Origin: Agelas oroides
Lineage: Eukaryota > Porifera > Demospongiae > Agelasida > Agelasidae
NCBI GenBank assembly: GCA_949130485.1
Contig: OX422194.1
Location: 7,045,991-7,109,990 of the forward strand
Length of the DNA stretch: 64,000 nt
Reading direction: 5' to 3'
Shown here: positions 1 to 12,200 of the stretch, piece after piece
Layout of the letters: every line of letters begins with the position of its first letter
Numbering within the stretch: position 1 is the stretch's first letter
Translations under genes and position numbers: made by a program
Notes under the pieces: generated by a model
What the model was told of the DNA's origin: nothing
Databases searched by the model: none
The model's input: only the letters and a program-made list of their open reading frames with translations

Positions 1-255
1 CAACCACAGGACTTGGAAGGTGTGGAGAGAGAGCCACCATTGTGATGCTGTAGGTCACACCAAGCATGCGGTTATCTATGGTAACTTCAGTTGCTGATGC
101 ACCAACATCCACGTTACCACTGTCATCAGCTCCATTGTGGTATATGCGGTACCCAGTCAAGTTAGCCAAGGAGGCTGGTGGGGTCCATGAGACTCTGAAG
201 CTCCCAGGCTCTTGTGGCAGTCGTTCAGCAGTGAGGTCAGTGGGACTGTCAGCAG
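1..255 (-). CDS. R1 exon: FN3 domain (cut by window edge)
   Basis: Starts after a TACAG acceptor with SPTDLTAERLPQEPGSFR and continues through SWTPPASLANLTGY to SITMVALSPHLPSPVV. It is a close copy of the 276-nt FN3 exons of R2 (30115) and R4 (58002); the last part lies left of the window. Confidence 0.8.
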
Positions 256-3200
256 CTGTACAAAGTAATGCACACATGCGACTCTATCATAACCCTCATG
301 TATTGCTCCTTAACAAACAATCAACTGCAAGTAGTTGGTACCCCTTGCTTACTAGTGTATAGTTATGGAATACTATACTAGTAATCACATGCAGTGCATA
401 ATAATACAGAGTGCCATAATGCCTCACAATGAAAGGTGATGCAGATTTACACTTGTTTGATTCCAGCAACTTCACCTACCATCTTTATATATTAAAATTC
501 TTACCTACTACTACTACCACTCCACTAGATGAAGATGGTTTGTTGTTGGAGACATTACACTCATACTCTCCCACCAGTCTCCCTGTCACTGTCAGTGTGT
601 GAGTGTAGGTGGCTGTCTCTGGATCAGTCAGTATCTGTGAAGTTATATGATTATTCCTGTCCTCAGTTACTGCACTGTTGTTACTTGTCCAGGAGACAGT
701 AGTGGCAGGACCACCAGTGGAGGTGCAGGTGAGAGTGAATGTTGGAGTAGTGGCATTCAACTCTGATGTCAGCTGGAACTGCACAGAGGACACCACAACA
801 TCCCCTGTTGAAGTAATTATTGTTGAATGTTGGAACTCAAATTGTGTACAGATAAGTGTTACAGGAATGTAGAGGCAAACTTGAAAGAGCTCTGAATGTA
901 TAATTATAAACAGTGACATTCAATCATCAAGTATATCAATGACCTTATTACCACAGAACAAAGGTAAATAAGAGAGTAGATGGACTATTTTTGTAGGAAT
1001 GGCATGGAAACCCTAACCCTAAACTGTAGCTTTGCATATTGACATCGTCTTTGGGTACAAATACGACATTTGCTTGAATCCCACTCTTCTGCACTACCTG
1101 CAGTGTGACTATAGTTGAACAGAGCAGGAGTGTATATATGCATACCACTCACCAGTACTGGCTGTGTACACTCCAATGTATATGGTCTGGTAAACATTCA
1201 TTGCATCAGGTATCTTACAATGGTAGATTCCATTCTCTCCACTTCTCCTCCTGTTCAGAAGTACCACCATCTGACCTCTTGTTCTGTGGAAGTCCCACTG
1301 GGTACCACGGCTAGGAATTCTAGTTCCATTGGGGAAGAACCAGTTCCCTATGGCTACACTATAAGGATATCGGCAACAAGCAGTTAGGTCAGTCACACAG
1401 AGTAGGGCATCATCATCTTCACCAATATCCTCCAGGGTCACAAGACTGTTGTTCTGGTATGTTGTACCACTGAGTGACAACCTGACACCCTCACCTGTAC
1501 AGAACACTCACGTTATTAAATTACTATTGTTGTAAAATACACCTGACAGTGTCTGTGGTGTGGATTACATGTACAATGGTGCACCTATCCTTGTGAATGA
1601 GAGTCCCATTCAACAACAGTCACAATTCACAAGCTATACAACACAACTCTCACACAGTAACTGGAGAAAAATGTATCTCCACATACGTGACTTCACGTGT
1701 TCCATATGCCAATCTAGGTTTATTGAGTACTGCACTATGATAAAGTCTGAATTGATGCTTGGCTTCTCTCTCATGAACCCTGGAGGGTGAAGCAAAACTG
1801 AGGTCACTGATAGCATCGTGTGGTGTGGTTTAGACCTGATGCATATACCGTAACCATATACATTCTGGTGGATAAATTTTCCCGTACTTTGTGAGTTAGT
1901 CTGCATTCTCAGCTATAATAGTATTAGTGCCCTGTGCAGGCTAATACTATCCACATTGAAATTTTCATGAGAATGTTTTGAAAAAGCACACCACATAGAA
2001 TGTTTGTGATTTTATGATTTGTGCTAATATTGCAGTACGCGTACTGCATACTAACAAGCAAACTGCATGTAAGGGTGTTCTGCATTTAACTTTCTACACA
2101 TGGGCTAAGCTATACACTAAAACTTCTATTGGTGCCTGAACAATCAGTAACTGCCTCGTTCTTTTAAAAGTAGAGTCGCCAAGTAGAATGTTGTTTCCAA
2201 GTCTCATCAGCATGATCAGTCAATGAAATACATTGTTTTGTTAAAAAGCAGGCCTAGCTAGGTGTTGTACAAAGTCACCCAATGTGTAGAATACCAAAAA
2301 CAGTGTGCAAACTAAGTATTCAAGTGGCTAACCTTAGCTATATAATGACGGTAGCAACAGCATGCATACCTACTCCATAGGCGTAGGAAAGACTTTTTGA
2401 TTGGGGGGGCACAGTTTGAAACTACACATAGAGTAGTGAGCAATTTATATAACGATTTATAAAAACTTGGGGGGGGCACATGCCCCCCCCCCCAGTTCCT
2501 ACGCCTATGTACTCCTTTAGGATCAACTCACCAGCAACCACAACCACCATCATTGATGATCTTCCCCTGGCATTCTCCACTGTGCAGTAGTATATCCCCA
2601 CAATGTCACTCTGACTCACTGATGAGTCAATGGTAAGCACTGTCTGGTAGGTACCCACTACAGGATCAACTACTCTCTTGGTCTGCTGGTAGGTTGCATT
2701 CGGAGTTACAACAGTTCCATCCCTCCTCCAGGAGACAGTGGTAGCAGGTCCACCAGTGGAGGTGCAGGTGAGGGTCCTGGACTGGTTATCATATCTCAGA
2801 CTAGTTATACTGGGGGAACCTGAAAATGTTGAAAAACTGATGATGGTAGCTAACCTCCAACTATGCAGTGTATAAACTGAGTATTGGGGTAGCATGGAAT
2901 GCAGTGTACGAGTTGTTAATGCAAATGAAACAGAAAATTGAATAATTATAAATGGCTCAATAATGACATACGGAAGAGCAAAAAGTACAGAAACAAAACT
3001 TAAAAAACATTAAAAATGTATAAAGATGTAGGGATGGCATGCCAAAAAGTATGCAAACAAGGTAGAGATGATGCATGAAAGCAAAGGTCTACATATTGGC
3101 AAAGCCCCATCCCTACATCTTTTTCACACTGCAGTTAGACAGTGTGCTCAAGAGCTGAATCTGCACCCATCCATGCAGTTATTAACGCTGTGCATGAGTG

Positions 3201-6200
3201 CTTGAGTTTTACACACTGATTACTATATGACCAGTCTGCAGCCCATTCGAGCTCACTGTCTAGGTTATACCAGAGGCATATAACAAGGGTACCACTGTCA
3301 CTACAAGTAGTATGTTGGCAATAAAACTACTAACCTTGGTAGCCACCTACAAGGCACACATATCTATATGCTCATATTAGCCTCGTTCCCAGGCCATGTG
3401 GGAGGAGCTAGAAAGTGCATGGCCTGAGAATGAGGCTATAGCCATGAACTGCTAGTAAAGACTACCCATGCACTGTCTAACTGCAGTGTGAAAAAGATGT
3501 AGGGATGGGGCTTTGCCAATATGTAGACCTTTGCTTTCATGCATCATCTCTACCTTGTTTGCATACTTTTTGGCATGCCATCCCTACATCTTTATACATT
3601 TTTAATGTTTTTTAAGTCTTGTTTCTGTACTTTTTTTGTTGTTAATCTCAGTTACAGTTAGACCTAAGCCTAAGAAGAATATTTCAAGTGTAACCACAAC
3701 ACCAGAACTTGAAGCGGCGTTGACAGTTTAGTAGTGATTCCAGTGTCATATCTGCCCTCCTGGAGAAAAGTGTAATAATTATGTGCTATATAGCCAGCTA
3801 GAACCTGATGAAGGGCCAACCACTCTCCGTACCAAACTTTGTGAAACCAATTTCATGATTCAGTTGTCAAATCACATGACAACTGACCAGCTGCAGCACA
3901 GAAAACTATCATACTGACAACAGACCATCTTAGCTTTACAGTTCACTGAAGCTGTGAGCATAGATAGCACTATCTATGCTGTGAGTAGGTTAGTTTTAGT
4001 GTAGCTACAAGTAGGCAGCTGAATGCAGCGCCTTACCTACGTGGTGTTCATAAGCCTTGCCCAATGCCGCGGGGGGAAAAAAACCGTGCCCGCCCGCTCC
4101 ACTCTGCTACAGTCCCGGAGTGGGTTTTCTAAGACTTAATGTGATTGGTCAGAAGGGATGATGTCATTATGATGTCATTAATAATCATAGACACAAGCAA
4201 CAAAAGTCACAGAAACACAAGAAACACGAGAAACACGAGAAACATGAGAAACACAAGAAACCCGAGAAACACAAGAAACACCCACACACAGTATAGGCCT
4301 GAGAAACACGAGAAACACAAGAAACACCCACACATAGTATAGGCCTGAGAAACGCGAGAAACACAAGAAACCCCAGAAACACACACACACAGAGTATAAT
4401 CCTGAGAAGCATTAAAACAAACAAACCTAAACTTGAGAAACATGAGAAGCACCATTAGCAGACCCAACAGTAAAATAGCAAGAAGGGAGGAGGGTGGGGC
4501 TGCTGGTTGGTTTAGATTTAGTGTTTAGGCTAAGGGTAAGGGTTAGGGTTAGGGTTAGGGTTAGGATTAGGGCTAGGGCCAAGATTAAGTTACAGCTTGT
4601 GCTTTTCTTGTGCTTCTTGTGTTTCTTGTGTTTCTCGTGTTTCTTGGGTTTCTCGTGTTTCTCGGGTTTCTTGTGTTTCTCGGGTTTCTCACGTTTCTTG
4701 TGTTTGTCGTGTTTCTCGGGTTTCTTGTGTTTCTCGTGTTTCTCGTGTTTCTCGCGTTTCTTGTGTTTCTTGAATTTCTTGTGTTTCTCGGGTTTCTTGT
4801 GTTTCTCGTGTTTCTTGTGTTTCTCGGGTTTCTTGTGTTTCTCGTGTTTCTTGTGTTTCTCGGGTTTCTTGTGTTTCTTGTGTTTCTCAGGTTTCTTGTA
4901 TTTCTCAGGTTTCTTGTATTTGTTGTGTTTCTCGGGTTTCTTGTGTTTCTCGTGTTTCTTGTGTTTCTCGGGTTTCTTGTGTTTCTCGGGTTTCTTGTGT
5001 TTCATGTGTTTGCTGTGTTTGCTTGTGTTTGAATTTTACAGGTAGAGTTGGTTGACCAATCAAATTACAGCTTAGAAAGGTCACGTGCATGTCACACTTT
5101 AGCTGTTTTGACCAATCAGGAGAGACCTTAGAAAAGGTACCCCGGGATGGCTCCCACTCTGCGTCCGCTCGCTTGTGTACTCTCGCTTCCAGACCAATGA
5201 CCGTGGTCTTCGGTCTGGGAACGAGAGTTCGTGTGCGCATGCGTACAAAATTAGAAAATGGCGTCCTTCGCAACGGACAGCAGCCTCAGAGTGTTGTGAA
5301 TGGCTTTTGTTGACCAGGGTGAATTTGAAGCTATGAAGACGCTGAGTGGTTGGGAAGCTGAGCGATGTGATGAGCATCCGTTTCGTGCTAAAATCAAGGT
5401 GAGTACTTGAGCCGTTTTCGAGTTAGAAAGAAAGAATACGAAAAATGGTACTTTTGCTACCGCGCACTTTTGCGTTTAGCTGTCTTCCGCGTGGCTTTTG
5501 GCCACTTATATGAGTCTTGCTGATCACAAAGGCACTCAAAGAGGATGTCTGGGCTCTTAAATAAGCTTTTAGCGTGTTTGTGGTGAAGTTATACGGCTTT
5601 TGCTAAGTATTGCATATATTGCGCGTCGGCGCCATCCCTACATAGAGAGTCTACCGACTCTCTGATAAGATGCAATGTTTCTTTATGTTATGCTGGTACA
5701 CGTGATGTCTCATGCGTTGACTCTCGTTGTGTTGGTGCTCTGTCGGCTCGCTGGGCTCGTTCCTGGCATCTCTCTCACGCGCTCCTGTTGCTGGAGTGTC
5801 GGTCTTGCTGCTGTTGTGGAGTTCCCGGCGGCTCCGCGCACAGGGTGTGCTGCTAACTACTATATTTCTGGGTGGCACTAATTGGAATTCTCGAACATCA
5901 TGGTCGTTTGATGGACTCTTGCTACTTGCTGGTGACATTGAACCAAACCCAGGGCCCCAAGTAAGCTCTACCAATCGCTACCCCTGCGTGGTGTGCAGCA
6001 CCGAGGTGAGAAACCAGGGCATTTGTTGTGACAGCTGTGATAGATGGTGTTATCCGAAATGCTCTTGGTTGAGTGATGACAAGTTCTACAGACTAGGAAA
6101 CTGCCTTGACACCTGGTACTGTCCTGCTTGCTGTCTACCTAATTTCACTACCTTCTTTGAAACTTCAACTACCACTGTTCTAGATGGCACTGCATCCGAT

Positions 6201-9200
6201 CTTCCCATCCATCCAACCTCCGTGTCATTGGTGCACCTCAATATAAGGAGCCTTCTTCCCAAACTGAACGAAATATTTTCTAACTATAGCCTGGATGTGT
6301 TAATACTCTCTGAGACCTGGCTTGATGAGTCCATTTGTGATGCAGAAGTCCGAGGCTCACTCCCAGGTTATAACCTTCTGAGACAAGACCGAAACCGCCA
6401 TGGTGGAGGTGTTGCCATCTTTATTTCAGCTTCCATCAAGTTTACTCATTGTTCAGATCTGCAATCAAACTCAATTGAGAACTTGTGGATAGAACTTTTC
6501 CCTGATAGCAAGAGATCAATTCTCATTTGCTGTGCTTATCGCCTCCATCACAGTCAGGAACGTGCAAACTTTTTTGACAACCTATTGACTGTGTGTGATC
6601 TTGCACTCGCAGCCAACAAGCGAAATGCAATTATGGGAGACCTTAACTGCAACCTACTGACTCCCTCTCTTTCGAATACCAAACTTCTGTCCACATTTTG
6701 CCGTCAGCTGAAGCTGACTGAGCTAGTGTGCACTCCAACTCGAATAACCGACTCTTCAGTCAGCCAGCTTGATGTCATCCTTACGAACACACCTGACTAC
6801 TTCCATCAAACTTTTGCCATCCCTTTCAGCATTAGTGATCATCACCTCGTCCTCACCCACCTATCTCCAAGAGGACTAAAGAAACCGCAACCACCAAAAT
6901 ATATCAAAACACGTAATTATCGCAAGCTTGACTTGGAACTACTGCACAAACTGATGAATAGCAATGCTCTAGAACACATCATTCATATGAGGAACCTTGA
7001 TAATAGTGTTGAGAGTTTTACCCACTGCATTACAGCAGTGATGAATAAGGTTCTTCCTGAGAAAACATTGAGAGTGAAATAAAATTCTTTGCCCTGGGCA
7101 CGGGAGCCAGAAGTTTGTGAAGCAAGAATCAAGAGAAACCTGGCTCACAGGAAGGCTATAAAGTGTAACACCCCCGAGGCCTTGCGCAACTACAGAAAGC
7201 TTTGGAACAAGGCTACTGCTGTGCTCAGGTTTGCCAAATCCTCCTATTACTATCATTTGGCTGGTGAGATGAAGATCAAACCTCACAGGTTCTGGAAGGA
7301 ATTTCGCCACCTGTCCAGCAAATCAACTCCAACTTCAAACCCATTACCATCTCACTCTGCTAGTGACTTCAATCGCCATTTTCTAAACGTTGCCCCCAAC
7401 ATCATTGGTGAGATCAATGCAGCACAGAACCTAAATCCCACTTCTTACCTTACCAGCAGGACACGGTACCTAGTCTAAAGCTGGTCAGTGTCAGCGAAGA
7501 AACCATCTCTCAATTGCTGTCTGAATTGAACCATCGGACAGCAACCGGTTGTGATGGTATACCTCCAAGGTTTCTAAAGCTCTGTTCCAGCCTCATCACT
7601 ACTCCACTTACGCACATCATAAATAGAAGTTTAACAGAATCCAAAAGTCCAGCTTTGTGGAAAAAAGCCAATGTGACATCTATTCATAAAGGGGGAACTA
7701 CTGAACCTTCCAAGTATCGCCCTATACCAGTCCTTCCTGCTGCATCTAAGATCCTTGAACGTGTCTTCATGCTCCAACTCACTGCCCTCCTAACGACTCA
7801 CAGCCTTTCATCACCATTCCAGTCGGGATTCAGACCAGGCTACTCTACATCTGATGTGATTCTCTATGTCAGCGACCTATGGTGAAAAGCTATTGACAAT
7901 GGCCTCGTCACTGGTGTGGTGTTTCTGGATCTCTCTAAGGCATTTGATTGTGTAGTTCACTCAATCTTACTTGCCAAGCTACCATACTATGGTATCCATG
8001 GATTATCCCTTGCTTGGCTGACAAACTACCTACATGATAGACAACAATGGGTGTTCGTGCACAATGTCTACTCTGAATTGGGCAGGATCACCCATGGTGT
8101 CCCACAGGGCTCAGTCCTGGGGCCTCTATTTTTTTGTCTCCATATCAATGACCTCCCTTCCTGCATTCAGAACTGCAAGATTCACATGTTTGCTGATGAC
8201 CCTTCCATTCAGTGTAGTTCTTCATCTGTTCTGGATATAGAGCACTCATTGCAAAAAGACCTGAATGCTGTCCAAGCATGCATGGATGAATGCCAACAAG
8301 CTAAAGTTGAGCCTTGCCAAACCATTTGTAATGCTGATTGGCACAAGGCAAAGAGTGTGTGCTCAGGGGGCCAAATTGGTTGTTGATGACAGGTTAATCA
8401 AACAAGTTTCCACTACCAAATACCTCGGAGTTAAGATCGACAGCCATCTGTCCTGGGAACAACATATTGACTTCATAGTGTCTAAAGCCCGCAGCAAATT
8501 ATTTGCTATCAGGCGAATGATGCCACTCCCCAAAAATGTAACGGTAACACTTTATAAATCCCTTGTTCAACCTCTCCTTGATTACTGTGATGTGGCATGG
8601 TCCCCAGGAGCTCTCAAACAGATTGACAAACTCGAGAGAGTTCAAAAGCTTGCAGCAAGAATTGTACTAGGTGCACCAAGCACCGCAAGAACAGTTGAAC
8701 TTTACAAGACTCTAAACTGGTCAACACTTGATCAGTGCAGGAGATATCACACTGCTACTTATGTTTTTAAGGTTTTGAATGGTTTATCCCCTCCTTAGCT
8801 ACTTTCAGAATACATTTGAATTATCTGTACATAAGACTAAACGTTGCCTGCGTAAATAGCTACCACATTTACATTCCTTTTGTAAGAACTATCATAGCCA
8901 AAAATAGTTTTTACTACCAAGGTGCTGTTTTATGGAACTCATTAGATCAGTCTTTGTACTCATCTACTACTTTAGCTACTTTTAAGTCTAGATATTCTAG
9001 CCTTTATTTTCCTTAGCTAGTTCACATGAACTACCTCTTCTGCATGTTACCTTTACATTGTTGTTAACTGTTGTTAACCCTCGGCGTGCATGCGCAGCGA
9101 GGGTTACGGTACTTGGTCTGTGTGTCTGTGTGTGTGTCTGTATGTCTGTGTGTCTGCATGTATGTCTGTGTGTCTGTGTGTGTCTGTTACTCAACATCTC

Positions 9201-12200
9201 ACTTTTCACGTGATTATTCGTGCCATAAACGATACAACCTTCTTAGCGGCGGATGAAGGTCGAATTTTTTAAGCGATTTTCTCTGAAAATGCTTCGTTGC
9301 GAAGCTAGAGTGTTTCCTGTTGGTACAGCTACATGATAAGTCAGCCATTTTTTACTCCGCGGAAAACGCGCATGCGTATGAATTTGGACCACGTGGCTAG
9401 CGGCCATTTTGTTCTTGGGATAGCGTGTCCAAAGAAAAAACAAAATTTCGCAATCGAGAAACGTTATTAATACAGGCTTAAAGAGCAGCCTTAGAGCAAT
9501 TGAACGATATGCATATTGCCTGGGTTACCTATATTTTACCCCAAGATATGGCTTTCCGAAGTCAAATGGTATCGTACCCACTTTTTACAACAAATTTCAA
9601 TGGAGAGGGTGGCACCGTGCAACATCATTTAAAGATCAAGTACATACAACACCTCATCCAGTTTTAAATTTTCTGGGGATCTAGATCAGTCCTGTGCTAT
9701 GCCTTTTTTGGAGCACAACAGCTCACAGCAGTGGTATCAGATTATGATGACCAGGCACTAAGGTGCAGTGCATGATGTTTAAAGTTTGTTTCTTTCAAGA
9801 GCTGTCTATGGGGATGACTCTGATGATGAAAATGTTTGTTTTGGCTAATAAGTCTAAGTGTAGCTACCAGTGAGTCCCCAAACCTGCAGACAGGAGTCAC
9901 CAACATGCCGCGATTGAGTCTCTAGGAAGGGCAGTACGGCTTGTCCACCTATTCCCTTCAACCCAGTCACTGGTCATTCACCATCACATTCTTGTTTGCG
10001 CATCTCTTAATAGTCCATCTTCTTTGCAACTGCAAACACTCCCTTCTCTCCTCCATCATTCTGTGGGCCCACTTTATCTCCCAGCAGCTACAGTTGTGGA
10101 TTTCATACAGTCTTTAGCTCTATTATACATGAACAGACTCGTTGCCACACACACAAGCCTATGCAGTTCTTAGGTCAGCACACAGCCTCCACCACTCAGG
10201 TATCAGGAGTGGAATGTTTGTTTCCAAGATCAGCTGAGGTCCTTTGGTAATCATAATGGGAATAAAGTAAGTTTCAGCAGAAAATGACTGTACTGGAGTG
10301 ACACTCGCTTGCAATGTCCTGAGCTTTTGCTGGTTGCTACAGTAGTGTGACTGTTTTGACGGCAAATACAATCCAAAAAATTGATATCTGCACCTTAAGA
10401 AACCTATTTCCCATGGTAAAAGTTGCATATACCTTAGAAGTCCAGTGAAATTTGTAAAAAGCGGCTAAAACACCCCAAAAAAGGTAGAATTTTTAAAAAA
10501 ATGTACCAGCAGAATTGAAAAGAAGAATGAAGGCGCTTCAATTTGATGTGCGTTGCAAGGCTATTTGCCGAAATTTCGACTGTGGGTGCGGGTTTTTGCA
10601 AGACACATACAACGGTGCCGCATTCAATATAGCACTTCCGCTCCAAAAAGGGTTACGCAATTTTTCAAAAAAACGTGAACGCTGTGATCATGTCTTTCGG
10701 TCCAAACGAAAAGCAGAGTGTAATTTGCGAGAGAAACTATGAAACGTATGAGAGCAGTAGAATCAGATAGGCTGGAACAACACAGAATGCGCATGGCAAG
10801 CATAGTCTCGTGCCCAGACTAGTCTGGGCACGAGACTATGGCAAGCATGAGAGAGTCTGAAACCTTGGAGCAAACTGTGCAGAGAAAAGAGCGAGATAGA
10901 ATGTACAAAGCAAGCACGAGAGAGTCTGAAACCTTTGAGCAAACTGTGCAGAGGAAAGAGCGAGATAGAATGCACAAAGCAAGCATGGGAGAGTCTGAAA
11001 CCTTTGAGCAAACTGTGCAGAGGAAAGAGCAAGATAGAATGCACAAAGCAAGCATGAGGTTGCATGATGTAAAATAACCACAATGTACTTCACTGTGTGA
11101 ATATTAGGCCCAAGTGCCTAGCTGTCAGAACAGATTCGAGGACAGACAGTTACAAATGAATTGATATCAAAAGGCATGCCATATCAACTCGAAAGCAAAC
11201 GTTATGATACTATTGTTCACGAGACAGTGATCGATTCTAGTTAACACACAAACACATTCACATGCACTGCTGCACCGAGGGTTTGGCACTTCAGTGCCTT
11301 TCATTCTTTTGGTTATTGTTGTTCATTGTAACTTTGTTGTTTTGTATGTACGCAGGACGTTACTGAAGACCAGCTTATATGTAGCTGATGTAACATTCCT
11401 GTCTAAAGAACATTTCTGAATCTGAATCTAAAACCTGATTGAATGTTTAAGGTTATGGGAAAGTTGTGGTGGGTGTGTTTATACACCAACATCAGATTTC
11501 TCACATGGAACACAACAATTAATGCAACCCTTGTAAAGCAGAGACACTGGTCAACGAATACAGAAAACTTTCACGTTATAGCAATAGTAAGCTAGCAAGT
11601 GTCCCAGGAAACTATTAGCCAAAACTCTCCAGTAAACAGTGTGCTATACATTTGATCATACTGCTGGAGATGCATATTAACAAACTGTACGTGGTGTGAT
11701 TCAGAAGCTATTACCACTACAGTACAGGTTGTGAAAGCCATGTTTGCATAACAGATATGAGGCATGTGTATATATGTATGTCAAGAGCACATAAGAACAG
11801 GCTGCTGGAGGAAGAGCGTGTAATTACGTCAAATTCCAAACCGGTCGGAATTATTGAACCATACTAAAAATAGTAACACATACTGCACAGCTGCGCGTAT
11901 ATATAAAGCCGTTGTTGCTGAGCACGTGCCGGGTGTTCTATTTTTAGTAACAGTTCAATAATTTTGACCGGATTACGGGCTTCTATTGGAGTTACACGCT
12001 CTTCCTCTAGCCGCCCGTTCTTATGCGCTCTTGATGTACGTTTATAGCATAACTATGCTAAGCAAGCTACAAGGTTAAACAGAAGGCAATGCAATCATTT
12101 AGTAGTATTTCACAGAAACCTCTGGAACGTCTGCAGAGTGCAAAGGTAACATCGCACAATCATTTTGTAAGTACTACAAAGCTTTATTTTGATGTGATAT

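Noticed and set aside
4205..5025. CRISPR-like array
   Set aside because: Units are 9 bp with no spacers, in a clearly eukaryotic region; it is a minisatellite.
4427..5045. Long reading frames of KHKKPEKHKK or VFLVFLGFL type on both strands
   Set aside because: They come from the 9-bp minisatellite being a multiple of 3 and open in several frames; no start context, splice sites or domains.
10848..11060. 69-bp repeats as a satellite
   Set aside because: Only three units and the frame is kept; better explained as protein-coding repeats.
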